A stretch of DNA of 64,000 bases from Trogon surrucura. Lineage: Eukaryota > Chordata > Aves > Trogoniformes > Trogonidae. Positions 1-54,060 of this stretch are shown in pieces; the first letter of the stretch is position 1, and each line of letters starts with the position of its first letter. The notes below the pieces were generated by a model. That model worked only from the letters and a program-made list of their open reading frames with translations, had not been told where the DNA came from and ran no database searches. The position numbers and the translations under genes are program-made. The stretch covers positions 54,730,635-54,794,634 of the forward strand of contig CM036619.1 of assembly GCA_020746105.1 (NCBI GenBank), in the 5' to 3' direction.

Positions 1-861
1 TTGTCACTAGTAGTTTTAAACCAAAGCTTCTGCCCCTCCCCATCATCAACTGTATTCATTGCAATTTGTTTGTGATATTGTGAAGAAATATTTACCTTTT
101 GTTTTTTTTAACTGTAGCAATTGTAAATTTAGTTTCAGTCTTTTTTCTTCCAAAAATTAACTACAACCTCTTTTTACTCAATAGCTGATAACAGTAAGAG
201 CTGATGAAGTAGCTGAGACTATGAATCAACATTGGTTTAACCTCAGGGAGCAGCAGCGTTCTGACCTCCATGAACCACAGGGAAAAAGAGGAGGAAGAAG
301 AATGTGCTATTAACCTGCATATTTTACTCTCCAGCTCACACTTTCAGAAGTCATGTATGGAAAAAGCCTGTTAGCGCTGATCCAACTGGGATGTGAGGTA
401 ATTGGAAGCATGTGTTATTAGTCAACTGATGGAAATAATTAATTTATGAATTTTAACATAAACTTAAATGAAAAACCTGCATAGGAAAAAAAAGCCACAT
501 TAAACCAAAACCCCACAGTTACTCATGCAAACCCTGAAAAAGCATTGAAGCCTGACTTGCTCAGGCTGGCAGGTCCAGGTGCTCTGTCCTTCCCCAAAAT
601 GGGGCAGTGCTTTTGCAGGTGTGAGGCCAAGGAGAGAGGCCGCATGAATAGTGGGCTCCCAAGGACCTCCTCCAGGCGAACACTCTGTAAGGACAGCAGC
701 TGTACATTTATCTCTGCATTCTCCCCTATCCCTGCAGTGAATGTGCAGGTACTCAGAGCCTCCACCCAGACGAAGCTCCAGGAGATGAGATGACAAGAGG
801 TTTACACCTAATCTAAAGCACTGATGATAACTTTTGACCAAGTCAATCAAGAGGACCTTAC
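1..861 (-). other. EPB41L3 intron 10, partial
   Basis: Downstream of the donor at 861. No exon, RNA gene or repeat is recognised. The several short open frames here have no family resemblance. Confidence 0.7.
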
Positions 862-41553
<40,692 letters not shown>

Positions 41554-41564
41554 GGTTGGTTATT

Positions 41565-43961
41565 CTGCAAAACAAGGTGAGCACACCCGCTGAGTACCAT
41601 CCCACAGCCGTGCAGCTGTAAGCTATGCTCACAAACTAGAGAAGCATCGGGAACAAAGATTTAGTCTGAATATGTTCAGCCTTTAAAGCGAAAGTGGCTG
41701 TAAGACTGGCCCAACACGGAGCCCTAGGGAAGACCAGGTCTAAATGCATCAGTACTCCGAGGAAGAATGCATTGCCGTAAAACCTTACGCTACATTACAA
41801 TATGCAGACATTACAGGACTTACCTTCAAGTTAAATATAGTTCTACATAGTTTACAATTCATAAAAGAAGACTGAGGGCCCTAAATCCAATATAATTCAA
41901 TGCAGTTTGGGATTCTAAACCACGAGGAAGCTTTTGTAAACGTTGAATCTTTTGTTCTTTATGTTGAAATGGACATGGCTTGAACTCCTCAACACCTGCA
42001 CTCCTTTTTGGAAATGGGCTCTAGTACTTTTGATTCTTTGAGGCAACGTATAAGCTAGAAACATCTGAAGTGGGCCCACCAATATCACTGTCAATGTAAA
42101 ACTGTCCTCAAGCCCAGTTCTGTCCTATCTACTTGAATACACCCACATTTCTGTCATTTCTAAGGGCTAGAGCATGCAAGAGAAAAATACTTCCATTAAG
42201 CTATTCTAAGTGTCAGAGTTAAAATAAAGTGAATATGACTTTCCTTCAATGTGAGAAATCTATGTTTGAGCTTAAGTTTGTCCAGTACTAAATAAACATG
42301 AAAATATTAGCAATATTCATTCAAAATCTTAACCATTTCAATTAAATAATTTTGTTACAAATGTGGTTGGCACTCAATTCTCAAACTACATACAAGCAAA
42401 CCCGACCTTTAAAAAAAATACTGTGAATTTGTATCAAAACAAGGATTTCAAAAGCAGACTCTGTGCCAATTCAGCAAAGTGAGTGTGCTTTTCTGCTTGT
42501 TACTCATACATTCTCTGTTCTCACGATCTTATCCTTGAGTATTTCACTTTTAAGCAACGCGAAAACAAACCAGTCTACCGCAATCCATTTCTATTTATCA
42601 TCAGGCCATGATGACTTCAACCTGGTAACCATAGCTACTATGTAATTATAAGCAGTTCCACAGAGTATACATCTGCTAATGCATCTGCTAGGAAGTCACT
42701 ATGAACCCTCAACATACACTACAATGTTTACTAGTAAAAGCAGGTTATTAAAGAGCACGAAAAAAAGCACAGGCCTTTTTTTTTTTTTTTAATGTTCAAT
42801 AAGGTACAACGCTTGACAGAAAATGTCTTGAATGAGGCCAATTACTATTTTCAAACTCATTTATGTATTTTGCACTTTTGAGGCTAAGTTCTCCAGCGAA
42901 AACATGTCTCTGCAGAGCAAGCAAGCGCCCAGCTTTCAGCCTGTGCTCAGCTTTTGCACTGCATGTGAGGGTGGGTGTGCAGGTTCCTACCTCCTGTGTG
43001 CCAAAACAGCATGAGAGAGAAGCAGATTTAGAAAGCATATATGGCAGATGTATGCTTCAGGCCACATTTTCAAAGCACTAACGTGTGGTACACTTGTTTA
43101 GGAATACAACATAAATTTCTATGCTCAAATTGGCACAGTTATATCAGAAATACCTTTTAAGACGTTGTCTTTAGCATCTAAAAAGGCAGTAATTAACTCA
43201 GGTCTTTTAAAATGTGACAGTCCGAAAAGCATTCCTCTAACCAAACTTCAGATGTCCATATCTGAGATGGTCACTTTAAACGCAGAGGAGAAAACCAGTC
43301 GGTTCTGAGAGCGATTCATCTGACCTATTTTAGCTGCCTGCTTTAAGCTGAGATAAATCACATACTAGCACGACTTCACCCGACTCACTAGGAAGAAAGC
43401 CTAAACAAGTTTCTCCGATGTAGATCAAACAAAATTATGCTCCATTTTCAGTTCTATTAAGCTATTTTTTTGTATGTTTTAAAAATTAAAATGCAGAACA
43501 ATGTTAATCTCTCAAAGTCTTGTTCTGCCCATCTGTCAGAACAACATGGAATAAACTATTCTTCATCTGATGTTATTACGGCTGCCTTGATATAAAACCA
43601 CCCAGGTCCCCACAAACCTCCACAGTTTTTCCCCTCACTCTCAAATCATATTTCAAGCCAGTATATGAAGGTACAAAATGCAAATTAATCAAATAATTCA
43701 ATAAAATCAAACTATGTATTTTCTTTTCCAGAAACTATGAATTAGAAGGTAACAAAAGTACTAACTTACAGCTACAAAAATCATTGATCAAACAACACCA
43801 AACAGTATAGATGACCAATACAAAGTGTAATGCATGGAAGCTGTAGCATCAAGTCTTTTTTCTCCCCCTCTTGATATGAGTTAGAGTAGCATAAATAGGA
43901 AGCAATTATCAAGCTTGCTCTTTGGAAAGTCACCGCAAGTATCTTGAGGCGTTAATCTATA
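41565..43961. other. Non-coding stretch upstream of EPB41L3 first coding exon
   Basis: The intron preceding the start-codon exon (an AG acceptor is present at 41565-41566). No non-coding first exon, CpG-rich promoter or repeat recognised. A T13 run lies near 42778. Confidence 0.7.
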
Positions 43962-45320
43962 TAACCCAGGAAACTACCGACTGGTTACTCTCGCCTTCAT
44001 CCCCAGAAAGGTGATGGAACAAATCATTCTGGATGTCATCTCAAACCATGTGAAAGAAAAGAAAGTTATTGGAGAGGTCAACATGGATTCACCAAGGGGA
44101 AATCACACTTGACCAAGGTGCTAGCCTCCTATGACAGCATAACTGACTCATTAGACGAGGGAAGAGCAGTGGATGTCATCTACCTTGACTTTAGTAAGGC
44201 TTTTGGCACTGTCTCCTAGACCATCCTCATTATGAAACTCAGAAAGTGTGGGTTGGATGAGTAGACCGTGAGGTGGATCAAAAATTGGTTAAGTGACAAA
44301 TTTCAGAGGATTGTGATCAACAGTGGAGGGTCAAGTTGGAGGTCTGTAACCAGCGCTGTTCCCCAGGCGTTAGTGCTGCATCTGGTCTTGTTGCATCTGG
44401 ACCTAGACAAGGGGACAGAATGTATCCTCAGCAAGTTTGCTGATGACACAAAACTGGGAGGAGTGGCTCACACACCAGAGGGCTGTGCTGCCATCCAGTG
44501 TGACCTGGAGAGGCTGGAGTGCTGGGCAGAGAGGAACCTAATGAGGTTCAACAAGGGCAAATGTAAGGTTCTGCACCTGGGGAGGAACAACACCATGCAC
44601 TGATATAGGTTAGTGGCAGACCTGCTGGAAAGCAGCCCTGACGAGAAGGATCTCAGAGTCCTGGTAGATAACAAGTTAACCGTCAGCCAGCAGTGTGCCC
44701 TTGTGGCCTATAAGGCCAACAGTACCCTGGGCTGCATTAAGAAGAGTGTGGCCAGTAGGTCAAGGGTGGTCATCCTTTTCCTCCTTTCTGCCCTGGTGAG
44801 GCCACATCTGGAATACTGTGTCCACTTCTGGATTTTCCAGTTCAAGAAAGACAGGGAACTCCTGGAGAAAGTCCAGCAGAGGACAACGAAGATGACTGGG
44901 TGACCGGAGCCTCTCTCTTACAATGAAAAGCTGAGAGAGCTGGGACTATTTATCCTGGAGAAGACTTAGAGGAGACCTTATCAATGTCTACAAATATCTA
45001 AAGGCTGGGCGCAGGGAGGATGGAGTCAGACTCTTTTCAGTTGTGCCGAGCAACAGGACAAGGGACAATGGCCACAAGCTGGAACAACAGGAATTTTCAT
45101 CTAAATATGAGGAAATACTTCTTTACTGTCAGCGTGACAAAACACTGGACTCACAGGCTGCCCAGGGAGGTTGTGGAGTCTCCTTCTTTGGAGACTTTCA
45201 AACACTGCCTGGATGCGCTCCTGTGTGATGTGCTCCAGGAAAACCTGCTTTAGCAAGGGGGTTGGACTAGACGATCTCTAGAAGTCCCTTTCAACTTTGA
45301 GAATTCTGTGATTCTGTGAT
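43962..45320 (+). mobile_element. CR1 LINE, degenerate 5'-truncated copy
   Basis: About 1.36 kb from the RT domain (start aacccaggaaactaccgact, equivalent to PGNYRPV) to the 3' end (gttggactagacgatctcta, gaattctgtgattctgtgat). Readable pieces include [10 protein letters not shown] near 44440 and EGCAAIQCDLERLECWAERN. Compared with the near-complete copy, bases are missing between the VPQ motif and the FADD motif, and the frame is broken several times. Antisense to EPB41L3. Confidence 0.93.
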
Positions 45321-46828
45321 AATAGTATCAGATTGCCGAATCAAGTCTGTATTCCTTCAGCTGCTGTCACTGCTCATTTTCGCACCCTACATAGCTTCTT
45401 TCCTAATGAACATTTGTATCCAGGCTGTTTGTGAGCATGGAAACACAACCACTCAAATAAGCGCCATAAAACAAAACTTCATGTAGCATGAGAAAAAAAC
45501 AAGTTTTACTTTTCTTGCCAGTTATCATTTTGCATCTCAACGAACAAAATGTGGTTCTTTACTTCAGGGACACTCCCTCATGAAGCAGAGCCTTACAATA
45601 CTCTGAGTTACTCTCTGGGACTGGTTTTCTCTCCACTTAACACCTGAGTCTTTGCTCGCTCTATGAGTGCTTTGTTAGAAAAGTTTTTGTACGTTATCAA
45701 ATCTTTCAGCATAAGCAATTCCCTGGATTCAATACTCCTGTCATTAGTCAGACAGCAGATGGATTTAATTAACCCAAGGTTACCCATTTCCAAATGTCTT
45801 ATTTTCCTACACATACTAATATGTTTAACAACAAATACTGAGAACAAAATACTATTGATTTCACAGTTATCTTACAGACCTAAAGAGAAGCAAAGCAAAC
45901 ACATTTTGAATCCAATTTCTTACAAACTCCTCAGATGATTGTATTGTTAAGATTTATCTCATTCCATGTAGTGTAGGTTGAAAATATCTACATTACAAGA
46001 TAGAAAACAACATTCTCAGTGCAAACCAACAGGTTGTTTTGCCTTCCTCAGCAAACAGCTGCTTATCCCAACGAACTCTGAAAGCATTTCATTTTTTATA
46101 AACGGCACAGCAATCCTCCTAGGAAGAGGCAGTTTCACTTATTGGAAGAAATAACAGTAATCTTAAGAAATCTGACATAAATATTACTCTACCTTTGTTT
46201 GTACGCAGCAAACCTGACAGAATAGCTCGTAGTGCCTACAGATTTCTCAAACACATGTAATGGGCTAAGAATTTCTTATTCTTTGTTAGTTCATTTACTA
46301 TACCTAGCTATGCAACAAAATCATGACATCTAATGTGAATTTCAGCACAGGAAGAAAGAAATCACTGAAGTTCTTTGAACATTTTCGGTTGTCAGCATAA
46401 ACCCTGTATCAAATTCTCCTTTCCAGCAAACAGAAAACAAACTAATGAAAAGAAACTAAGAGTGCTACCTTATACAAATGAGGTAATACTATGCAGGCCA
46501 GATGTGTTCTTGGATAGCTACATTTTGGCTTACAACACAACATTCAAAGATTCCAAAAGATTAGTTGAGTCCAAATGTAACACAGATGCTGCTAATACTA
46601 GATAGTCTAAGGCTAAAGTCAATTCTGCTGTAAAATCGAACCAGAAAGAAAATCAGGTCTTTTGACTAAAAGAAAAAAAAAAAAAAAAGCCAAGAACTGG
46701 CTTATTTTAATCTCCTACTTAAAAATCAGGCTAAAAATGTATGTACTTTCAGCAGTGTAAAGGTTTAAAATGTGTTTGCAAGTGCTGTAGAATAATAATT
46801 AAGGGAAGATAAACATTAATATACTACA
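45321..46828. other. Non-coding stretch between CR1 copies
   Basis: AT-rich, with an A-run at 46671-46688. Nothing recognised. Confidence 0.7.
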
Positions 46829-48552
46829 CCAAGGTACAGAAGATACAGAGAAGTCAGAGTTACTGAATGCCTTCTTTGTCTCTGTCTACTCTGCCAGAGG
46901 CTGTCCTGAGGAGCCCCGTTCCCCTGAGGCCCCAGAGGAAGTCAGGGCAGTGGAGGAGTTTGCTTTAGTCGATGAGGACTGGGTTAGGGACCAATTAAGC
47001 AATCTGGACATCCATAAATCCATGGGTCCAGACGGGATGCATCCACGGGTGCTGAGGGAGCTGGCTGATGTCATTGCTAGACCACTCTCCATCATCTTTG
47101 CCAAGTCTTGGGAGACGGGAGAGGTGCCTGAGGATTGGAGGGAAGCAAATGTCACTCCAGTCTTCAAAAAGGGCAAGAAGGAGGACCCGGGAAACTATAG
47201 ACCGGTCAGCCTCACCTCCATCCCTGGGAAAGTGATGGAACAACTTATCCTTGGTGCTATCTCAAGGCATATCAAGGATAAGAGGGTCATTAGAGACAGT
47301 CAACATGGCTTCACCAAGGGGAAGTTGTGCTTGACTAACCTCATAGCCTTTTATGAGGATATAACAAGGTGGATAGATGATGGTAGAGCGGTGGATGTGG
47401 TCTACCTTGACTTCAGTAAAGCATCTGACACAGTCTCCCACAGCATCCTTGCTGCTAAACTGAGGAAGTGTGGTCTAGACTCTCGGGTAGTGAGGTGGAC
47501 TGTGAACTGGCTAAGGGGAAGAAGCCAAAGAGTCGTGGTCAATGGGGCAGAGTCTGGTTGGAGACCTGTATCCAGTGGAGTCCCTCAAGGGTTGGTACTG
47601 GGACCACTATTATTCAATATATTCATCGATGACTTGGATGAGGGACTAGAGAGTACTATCAGCAAGTTTGCTGATGACACCAAGCTGGGAGGAGTGGCTG
47701 ACACGCCAGAAGGCTGTGCTGCCATCCAGCGAGACCTGGACAGGCTGAAGGGTTGGGCGGGGGAAAATTTAATGAAGTATAACAAGGGTAAGTGTAGAGT
47801 CTTGCATCTGGGTAGGAACAACCCCAGGTTCCAGTATAAGTTGGGGAATGACTTATTAGAGAGTAGTGTAGGGGAAAGGGACCTGGGAGTCTTGGTGGAC
47901 AGCAGGATGACCATGAGCCAGCACTGTGCCCTTGTGGCCAGGAAGGCCAATGGCATCCTGGGGTGTATTAGAAGGGGGGTGGTTAGTAGGTCAAGAGAGG
48001 TTCTCCTTCCCCTCTACTCTGCCCTGGTGAGACCCCATCTGGAATACTGTGTCCAGTTCTGGGCCCCTCAGTTCAAGAAAGACAGGGAAGTGCTGGAGAG
48101 AGTCCAGCACAGGGCAACTAGGATGATTAAGGGAGTGGAGCATCTCCCTTAAGAGAAAAGGCTGAGGGAGCTGGGGCTCTTTAGTTTGGAGAAGAGGAGA
48201 CTGAGGGGTGACCTCATTAATGTTTACAAATATATCAAGGGTGAGTGTCACGAGGGTGGAGCCAGGCTCTTCTCGGTGACAATCAATGATAGGACAAGGG
48301 GTAATGGGCTGAAACTGGAGCATAAGAGGTTCCGCTTAAACTCGAGAAGAAACTTCTTCTCAGTGAGGATGACGGAACACTGGAACGGGCTGCCCAGGGA
48401 GGTTGTGGAGTCTCCTTCTCTGAAGACTTTCAAGACCTGCCTGGACACGTTCCTATGTAGCATAATCTAGGCGTTCCTGCTCTGGCAGGGGGATTGGACT
48501 TGATGATCCTTCGAGGTCCCTTCCAATCCCTAACATTCTGTGATTCTGTGAA
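46829..48552 (+). mobile_element. CR1 LINE, 5'-truncated but well preserved
   Basis: About 1.7 kb beginning before the RT domain (gagttactgaatgccttctt) and ending taacattctgtgattctgtg. The reverse transcriptase frame is open for 400 codons. The 3' UTR and tail are those of the ATTCTGTG group, as in the copies at 16680 and 55507. Its protein is close to that of the near-complete copy, implying the same or a sister subfamily. Confidence 0.95.
46950..48152 (+). CDS. CR1 ORF2 fragment: reverse transcriptase domain
   Basis: Non-LTR retrotransposon reverse transcriptase, 400 codons from an internal Met. RT blocks are in order: [56 protein letters not shown], and the catalytic [10 protein letters not shown]. 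The first catalytic Asp (YLD) and the DD pair are present; the usual SKAFD reads SKASD, and VPQGS reads VPQGL. A TAA stop follows VEHLP, where the near-complete copy has Tyr; the downstream frame then continues open to about 48470 ([16 protein letters not shown]). It lacks the endonuclease domain because of 5' truncation, so it is a dead copy. Confidence 0.9.
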   Translation: MEEFALVDEDWVRDQLSNLDIHKSMGPDGMHPRVLRELADVIARPLSIIFAKSWETGEVPEDWREANVTPVFKKGKKEDPGNYRPVSLTSIPGKVMEQLILGAISRHIKDKRVIRDSQHGFTKGKLCLTNLIAFYEDITRWIDDGRAVDVVYLDFSKASDTVSHSILAAKLRKCGLDSRVVRWTVNWLRGRSQRVVVNGAESGWRPVSSGVPQGLVLGPLLFNIFIDDLDEGLESTISKFADDTKLGGVADTPEGCAAIQRDLDRLKGWAGENLMKYNKGKCRVLHLGRNNPRFQYKLGNDLLESSVGERDLGVLVDSRMTMSQHCALVARKANGILGCIRRGVVSRSREVLLPLYSALVRPHLEYCVQFWAPQFKKDREVLERVQHRATRMIKGVEHLP

Positions 48553-50879
48553 GGTATTAAAACACAACTTCAAAAAAATACCTAGGATCTTAAAATAATT
48601 TTTATTAGATCAAATCACAGAAATCTTCTCATACCCTCATATTATACAAGGTAAAATTAAATATGGATTGCAAAACTTGCCAACCACTTGCACAAAAAAA
48701 CGACATTCTAAAACCTTCTGACACACCTAGTCCTTGTCACCTACAGCTACCAACATATTGCACCTTGTGAGATTTCCATTACCAATTGCTTGCTATGGAC
48801 TTAAGCACATAATTTCCTTTTTTCTAAAAGGGCACCAAGATCATGCTGTCCTCTTTTAAAAATGCTTTGAGGAGGCAAAGCCGAGGCTATGTCACCTGGT
48901 CCCCTGCAGCAAGTGACAGACACAATATACTGTACATATTCACACGTTCAACAAGGTATTTGATTCTTTGCCTTCCATCCTCTGAGCACAAACCTTCCAG
49001 GTTGCATCTAACTGAGCAACAAAATGCACAGCTAATTGACTGCAGGGTCTGCATTTTAATTAACCCAGCAGTCATTAATAAACCTTTATTTATATATAAA
49101 TACAGGCTAGTGAAAATATCTGCTATATTAAGCAAACAGAAATCACATTACAGAAGAAATTGCAAACTAATTCCGAACAAATTGTGATGTAACGACACAA
49201 CAAAATTGAACCAAGTATAATTAAATGAACTATACATAGCCACTAATGATTTCCTGTAATACACAGATTAATGATTTACATTTAAATGCTCCTTTGATCT
49301 AATGAATTCTCTTTGTAGAAAGTTCTCCTTTAATTACAATAATTTCTGAGGACTGTGGTAAATTGTTGCAAAGGTCCAAATTTGGAAGTTACGCAACAAA
49401 ATAATGATTCCATAGTTCAAAAATAATGTTCCGCATAACAAGACACATATTTATCCAATAATGATGAGCTGCTGATGAGAAGAGCATATGGAGAGCAATA
49501 TTGCTGCTATAAGTGGTAACAGAAATGTCAATATATGTTTCAAGAAAAGAATACACAGCAGAACGCCAACTTCTAAGCTTGAAATATAAACTGTTTTCAT
49601 CAAACTGCCTGAAGTCTCAGCTCACTTCATTCCACTGGGTTCCTTATTAGGAAGACAACCTTTTTACGATGATCCTCTCTAATTTGGGTGAGTTATGCCC
49701 TCAGGTGCAAGAGGCACCAAAGCCTGGCACAGGGTCCCCAGGAGAGGGGTGAGGCGGGACCTCTGCCACACCTCACTGGGAGTTAAGACCAGCTCTTCCT
49801 TTATCTGTCATCATCCTCCAGGACCAGCAGCAATGAGAGGTCTTACAGAAGAGGCATCTCCTTGGTGTTATGGTTTCTCTGGCAGACAACCTCAAAATGG
49901 GTAAAACTGGATGCCCCCCATCCCAATCGCACACTCCTGTCACCTCTCTCGTGCCAGCCCCGGTGTGATTTTGGGGGCCACACGGCTCAGCTGGGAGGGC
50001 TGAACCTCTCCCAGCACGGGTAGGGGGAAGCAGCACCCCTCCTTTGGGTACCAGTGGGTATCCCCCATCTGTCTAACACAGCTGTGAGGCTCCAGCCCAG
50101 CAAATGCGACTCTAACTCTTTAACTCACAAACACGCCAGCTGGACTGAGAATTTAGCACCGCACCTTAAACATATAACACAAATGCACAGGAGTCAGCAC
50201 ATGGTAAAAAGACAAAAAGAAAGCAGAAAAAAAGTAATAACAAGAGATACAAGAGGAAAATAAATGGAGACAGGTGCTAAGCATCAGAATGAGCTGCAAT
50301 CCTGCCCGCACAGCATGCTCCAGATTAAAGAACTCAACAGATGTGGTGGCACAAGCTGTGGGCCAAAGCATAGGTACAAGAGAGAGACTTCAGGGAGGTG
50401 TTAATAAAATAATTTTAAAAGGCTGTCAGAAAGCATTGCAACACATAGCATGAGCTAAAATATTTGTTTGACCTTCTAGGAAGATGCACTACACATCTCT
50501 CTTTAAAGTTTCTTGATAAAGATGAAGGAAGGAAAAATGCAGGTGACATCAGAGGGAAGGAGTTGTGTAATCTGGAGGGGACAGAGGGGACACCTTAAAA
50601 TAGCAGACACACCCTTCAGAGGGGGCAAAAAAGCAAGAGCAGACTTGAATTACTCAGAAGGACCCAAAACTCCCTACCCCAGGCACTCTCTTGCGCCACT
50701 ACCAAAAGAAAATACAGCTGAGTGTTTCTGTAGAGATGATCCTGCACCTAGCAAGGGTGGGGACAGAGAGCATTGGGAGGTTTTAAAAGACAGGGGGTGG
50801 AATACATAAAAAAAGGAACATACACAAAAGCTAAACCAAGGACACATGATTCAGGGATGAACATAAAAGTCCAACATCA
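48553..50879. other. Non-coding stretch
   Basis: AT-rich to about 49680, then a GC-richer block at 49690-50110, then AT-rich again. No gene, CpG island or repeat family recognised. The 114-codon open stretch at 48843-49187 has no family features. Confidence 0.65.
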
Positions 50880-52370
50880 ACGTAAAAGAAGAAATGAAGA
50901 CTAGGACGCAAAGTGACTTATAATCAGCAAGAGATGCAGTGAACAATAAGAAGAGAGTCTATAAATACCTTAGAAGGAAAACCAGGCCTGTTACTGAGCA
51001 CAGGAAAGGATGAATTATCCAGCGCCTTATTTCACAGAAGCTATCTGGGACCAGATACTTGGGGCATCTTTCACCTGACGTGCAGGATGTGCAAGCACAG
51101 GCTGGACAGAGTGAAGGAGGAACAGAGCGAACACATCAGTAAAGCAGGTGGTTTCCAGTCAGCAGGAACCACAGGAGATGTACCTACAGCGCTCAGGGAG
51201 CTACCATCTATCATCTCCAAACCATTTGCCACTGCCTTGCAGATGCCAAAGGCCGGGTAAGACCTGAAAGAAAGGTGAAAGAGCCAGCACAGCATCCGAT
51301 CTTACAAAGGAAAGCACCAAGGGAAAAGCCAGAAATTACAACGTATGTGGTAATACCAGAGAAGTTACTGGTGTACACTGCTAAAGGATTTCTAATTCTG
51401 TAAATATAATGAGATTAGAAAAAAAATCAAAACACCCAAACACACAGTCAGCATGAATGCACCAAAATGTCATGTCAAACTAGTGTAATGTCTCTCTCGT
51501 TCTCTCTGACAGGACATTTGTCCCAGCTGACAAAAAGAAAGCAGTACAGATGAAAAAGCCTATCTTTAGAAAGGCTTTTTAAACAGCCCTGCATGACTTT
51601 TTTGTAACTGAACCACACAAAAAGTTTAAATTTTTAAAAGAAAAAAAAAAAGTTATACAAGTGATTAAAAAAAACCAAATTCCAGCCTAGGAACAGTTAC
51701 CAGCAGCACAACGGGAACCTGTAAAAACTTCTTGATTTGAGGAATCACAGCCCTTTGAGCATCAGTGAAGGAAGGGTGAGCACGTGATGAGGCTCAGCAC
51801 CCCACTAGGGAAGGCTGGGGCATGCTGCGGGCAGCCTCACCAAACACATCAAGAAGAGAAAAGCAACCTAACACAAAACCATATAGACACTGAATCTGAC
51901 TACATTCCCGTAAGGGTAACAGCATCAGGAGTGGGGACCTCAGAAGTGAAAAGTGATAGGGAAGCTATGGGTTAGGCAGCAGGAATGAAGTTGCATGAGG
52001 GTCTGAAGTCACATGTTAATCAAGGCAAATTTCAGCATGAGAGGGATGCTGGAGCTCTTCTGCCTTCTGCAGCACCAGGGAGAAGTATACAGCATACTGT
52101 ATTTCAGTTCAGGATTCATCTTTTTGGAAACATATGCATTAAAGTGTCAAGAAGAGAGTATGAAGCATAAGAATAGGTTTAGAAAATGTGATGACTGGAA
52201 AAAGGTTTAAGGAGTTGAATTTGTTTACCCTGGGAAAGGGAATAGAGAAAGAGGAGCTGATAAGACCCCTGTAATACATACAAGCTTCTTGCTGACAAGT
52301 AATCAAGCATTTGCTAACAGTGGAGCAAGAAATTGATTGTCATCACGTGGGATTTAGAGTAGACAGTATA
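50880..52370 (+). mobile_element. Probable ancient CR1-like LINE, heavily decayed
   Basis: Scattered but collinear resemblance to CR1/L3-type ORF2. Around 50955 tctataaatacct..agaa resembles the FYKYIR linker. 51125-51240 (aggtggtttcc..ctcagggagcta..tctccaaaccatt) corresponds to the [15 protein letters not shown] block. Near 51300 cttacaaaggaaagcaccaa corresponds to P(I/V)FKKG. Near 51450 agtcagcatgaatgcacc corresponds to SQHGF. 52200-52270 (aaggagttgaatttgtttac..gagctgataa) corresponds to the LFSLEKR stretch. No frame is open. Borders are approximate. Confidence 0.55.
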
Positions 52371-53257
52371 TCAACTACAATAACAGACAAGAAGAGGTTA
52401 TCTATAGCTGTGTGCAGTCATCACTGGGGACTTATTTACAGATAAACGGCAGCAGCAAAATTTTCTGTTTACATCTTTATAAAGCATATGCAATTAAAAT
52501 TTTGTTGATTTTGCTACCCCTTCCACTTGGGTGGACAATTCTGAATTCACAATATGCATATATTTGCTTCTGCTTCAGAGCATCTGGATGCAAAGGATAA
52601 TATTTTTCTTTCCTGTTTACCTTTCATTTCTATGATTCAGTCAAATTACCTGGGTCTGTTTTGCTCTCTTGATGGGTGGCTTCCCACAGTAACAAAATCC
52701 AGAACCACTGTAATTCTTGTAGCCCCTCGCACACACAAGTTTTATGAAGAGTAGGACTGACCAGGGTCCCCGAAGACAGCACATTACATTTTGGAGGTCA
52801 TAGAGCACCCCAAGGCTATCCTAATTTCTGAACAGGACAAGAGAAAATAGGCCACCATAACTCATTTTGGCTGTGTTTTTCCCACCCTGCTGATCCAAGC
52901 AGTTTTCCCCATGGGCAGACAGAGATTTACCAGAGGAAGCAGGGAACTGTGTTCTCCCCGCAAACTCTCTGTATAGGTCTCCACGTACCGGGTGCAGTTG
53001 CCACTGCAAGCCTCCCTGCACTCAGAGTAGGGACTGGCTCTGTCCCCCTCATCTCCCAGTGCCAGGATCCAGCCACCAGCTCCAAAATCAGGATCATGGT
53101 CACTGCCCGTCCCTCATACGGTGGCTCCCGCAGACTCTTCCTGTCTGGAAGAGACCACTCATACGACATGGCAAACACACCTCCTGGAGTGCTGGGTGTA
53201 ACTATCAAGGCACACAGTAATTAAATCCAAGCCTGATAGCTGTTTCATTCACTAAAA

Positions 53258-53351
53258 AAACCCCAACAACTCAACAAAAACAACACCCACCAAAAAAAAA
53301 AAAAAATCAAAACCCCCAAAATCCCAACAACAGAAAGGAAAAAAAAAACCT
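53258..53351. repeat. A/C-rich low-complexity tract
   Basis: About 90 bases of A-runs broken by CC, CCC and CAAC groups, with a long uninterrupted A-run in the middle. No poly-A-tailed element is seen next to it. Confidence 0.85.
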
Positions 53352-53575
53352 AAAAGGTAAAAGGAACCCTCCTGAGAAATACAAGAAATGGCTGCTTATA
53401 ATAAGACTTCAGCAACATGTCTGCTCACTGGAAAGCTTTAATCCACAGAAATTCTGACACTGTAGAAAAGTAGGAGGGAGAAGAAATAATATATAAATAA
53501 CCCAATAAATAAGTATATTGAGAAACAACAGGGAATTCCAGGGTGGGGAGGCAGATGTGAGGCGGAAATGAAGCA

Positions 53576-54060
53576 ACTCCCCAATTCAAGAGAGACAGGG
53601 ACCTACTGGAGAGAGCCCAACGGAGAGCCACGAGGATGATTAAGGGACTTGAACATCTCTTATATGAAGAAAGACTGGGAGAACTGGGGCTGTTTAGCCC
53701 TGAAAGGAGTCGGCTGAGAGGGGATCTTATAAACGTATACAAATATCTGGGTAGGTGTCGAGGAAGGAGACAATCTCTTCTCAGTGGTGCCCAGCAACAC
53801 AACAAGAAATAATGGGTTTAAGTTAGCACATAAAAGTTCCATCTCAACATGAGGAGAAACTGCTTTACTGTGAGGGTGATGGAGCACTGGAACAGGCTGC
53901 CCAGAGAGGTTGTGGAGTCTCCTTCTCTGGAGACCTTCGAAACCCGCCTGAATGAGTTCCTGTGTGGCCTGCCCTACGTCATCCTGCTCTGGCAGGGGGG
54001 TTGGACTAGATAATCTCTAGTGGTCCCTTCCAACTCCTAACATTCTACGATTCTATGATT
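53576..54060 (+). mobile_element. CR1 LINE, 5'-truncated
   Basis: Starts ctccccaattcaagagagac (equivalent to [15 protein letters not shown]), passes through a broken ORF2 C-terminus (ctgcccagagaggttgtgga, ccttctctggagaccttcg) and ends gggttggactagataatctc, taacattctacgattctatg. The body resembles the ATTCTGTG group, but the tail unit is ATTCTATG. Antisense to EPB41L3. Confidence 0.92.

Noticed and set aside
1-861. Alternative EPB41L3 exons known after MSRSLDG in mammals
   Set aside because: I looked for the next expected peptides with a phase-1 acceptor and found none; they must lie further left.
49690-50110. A GC-richer block that might hold the EPB41L3 5' exon or promoter
   Set aside because: CpG is sparse and there is no convincing donor site following a non-coding exon, so it cannot be supported.
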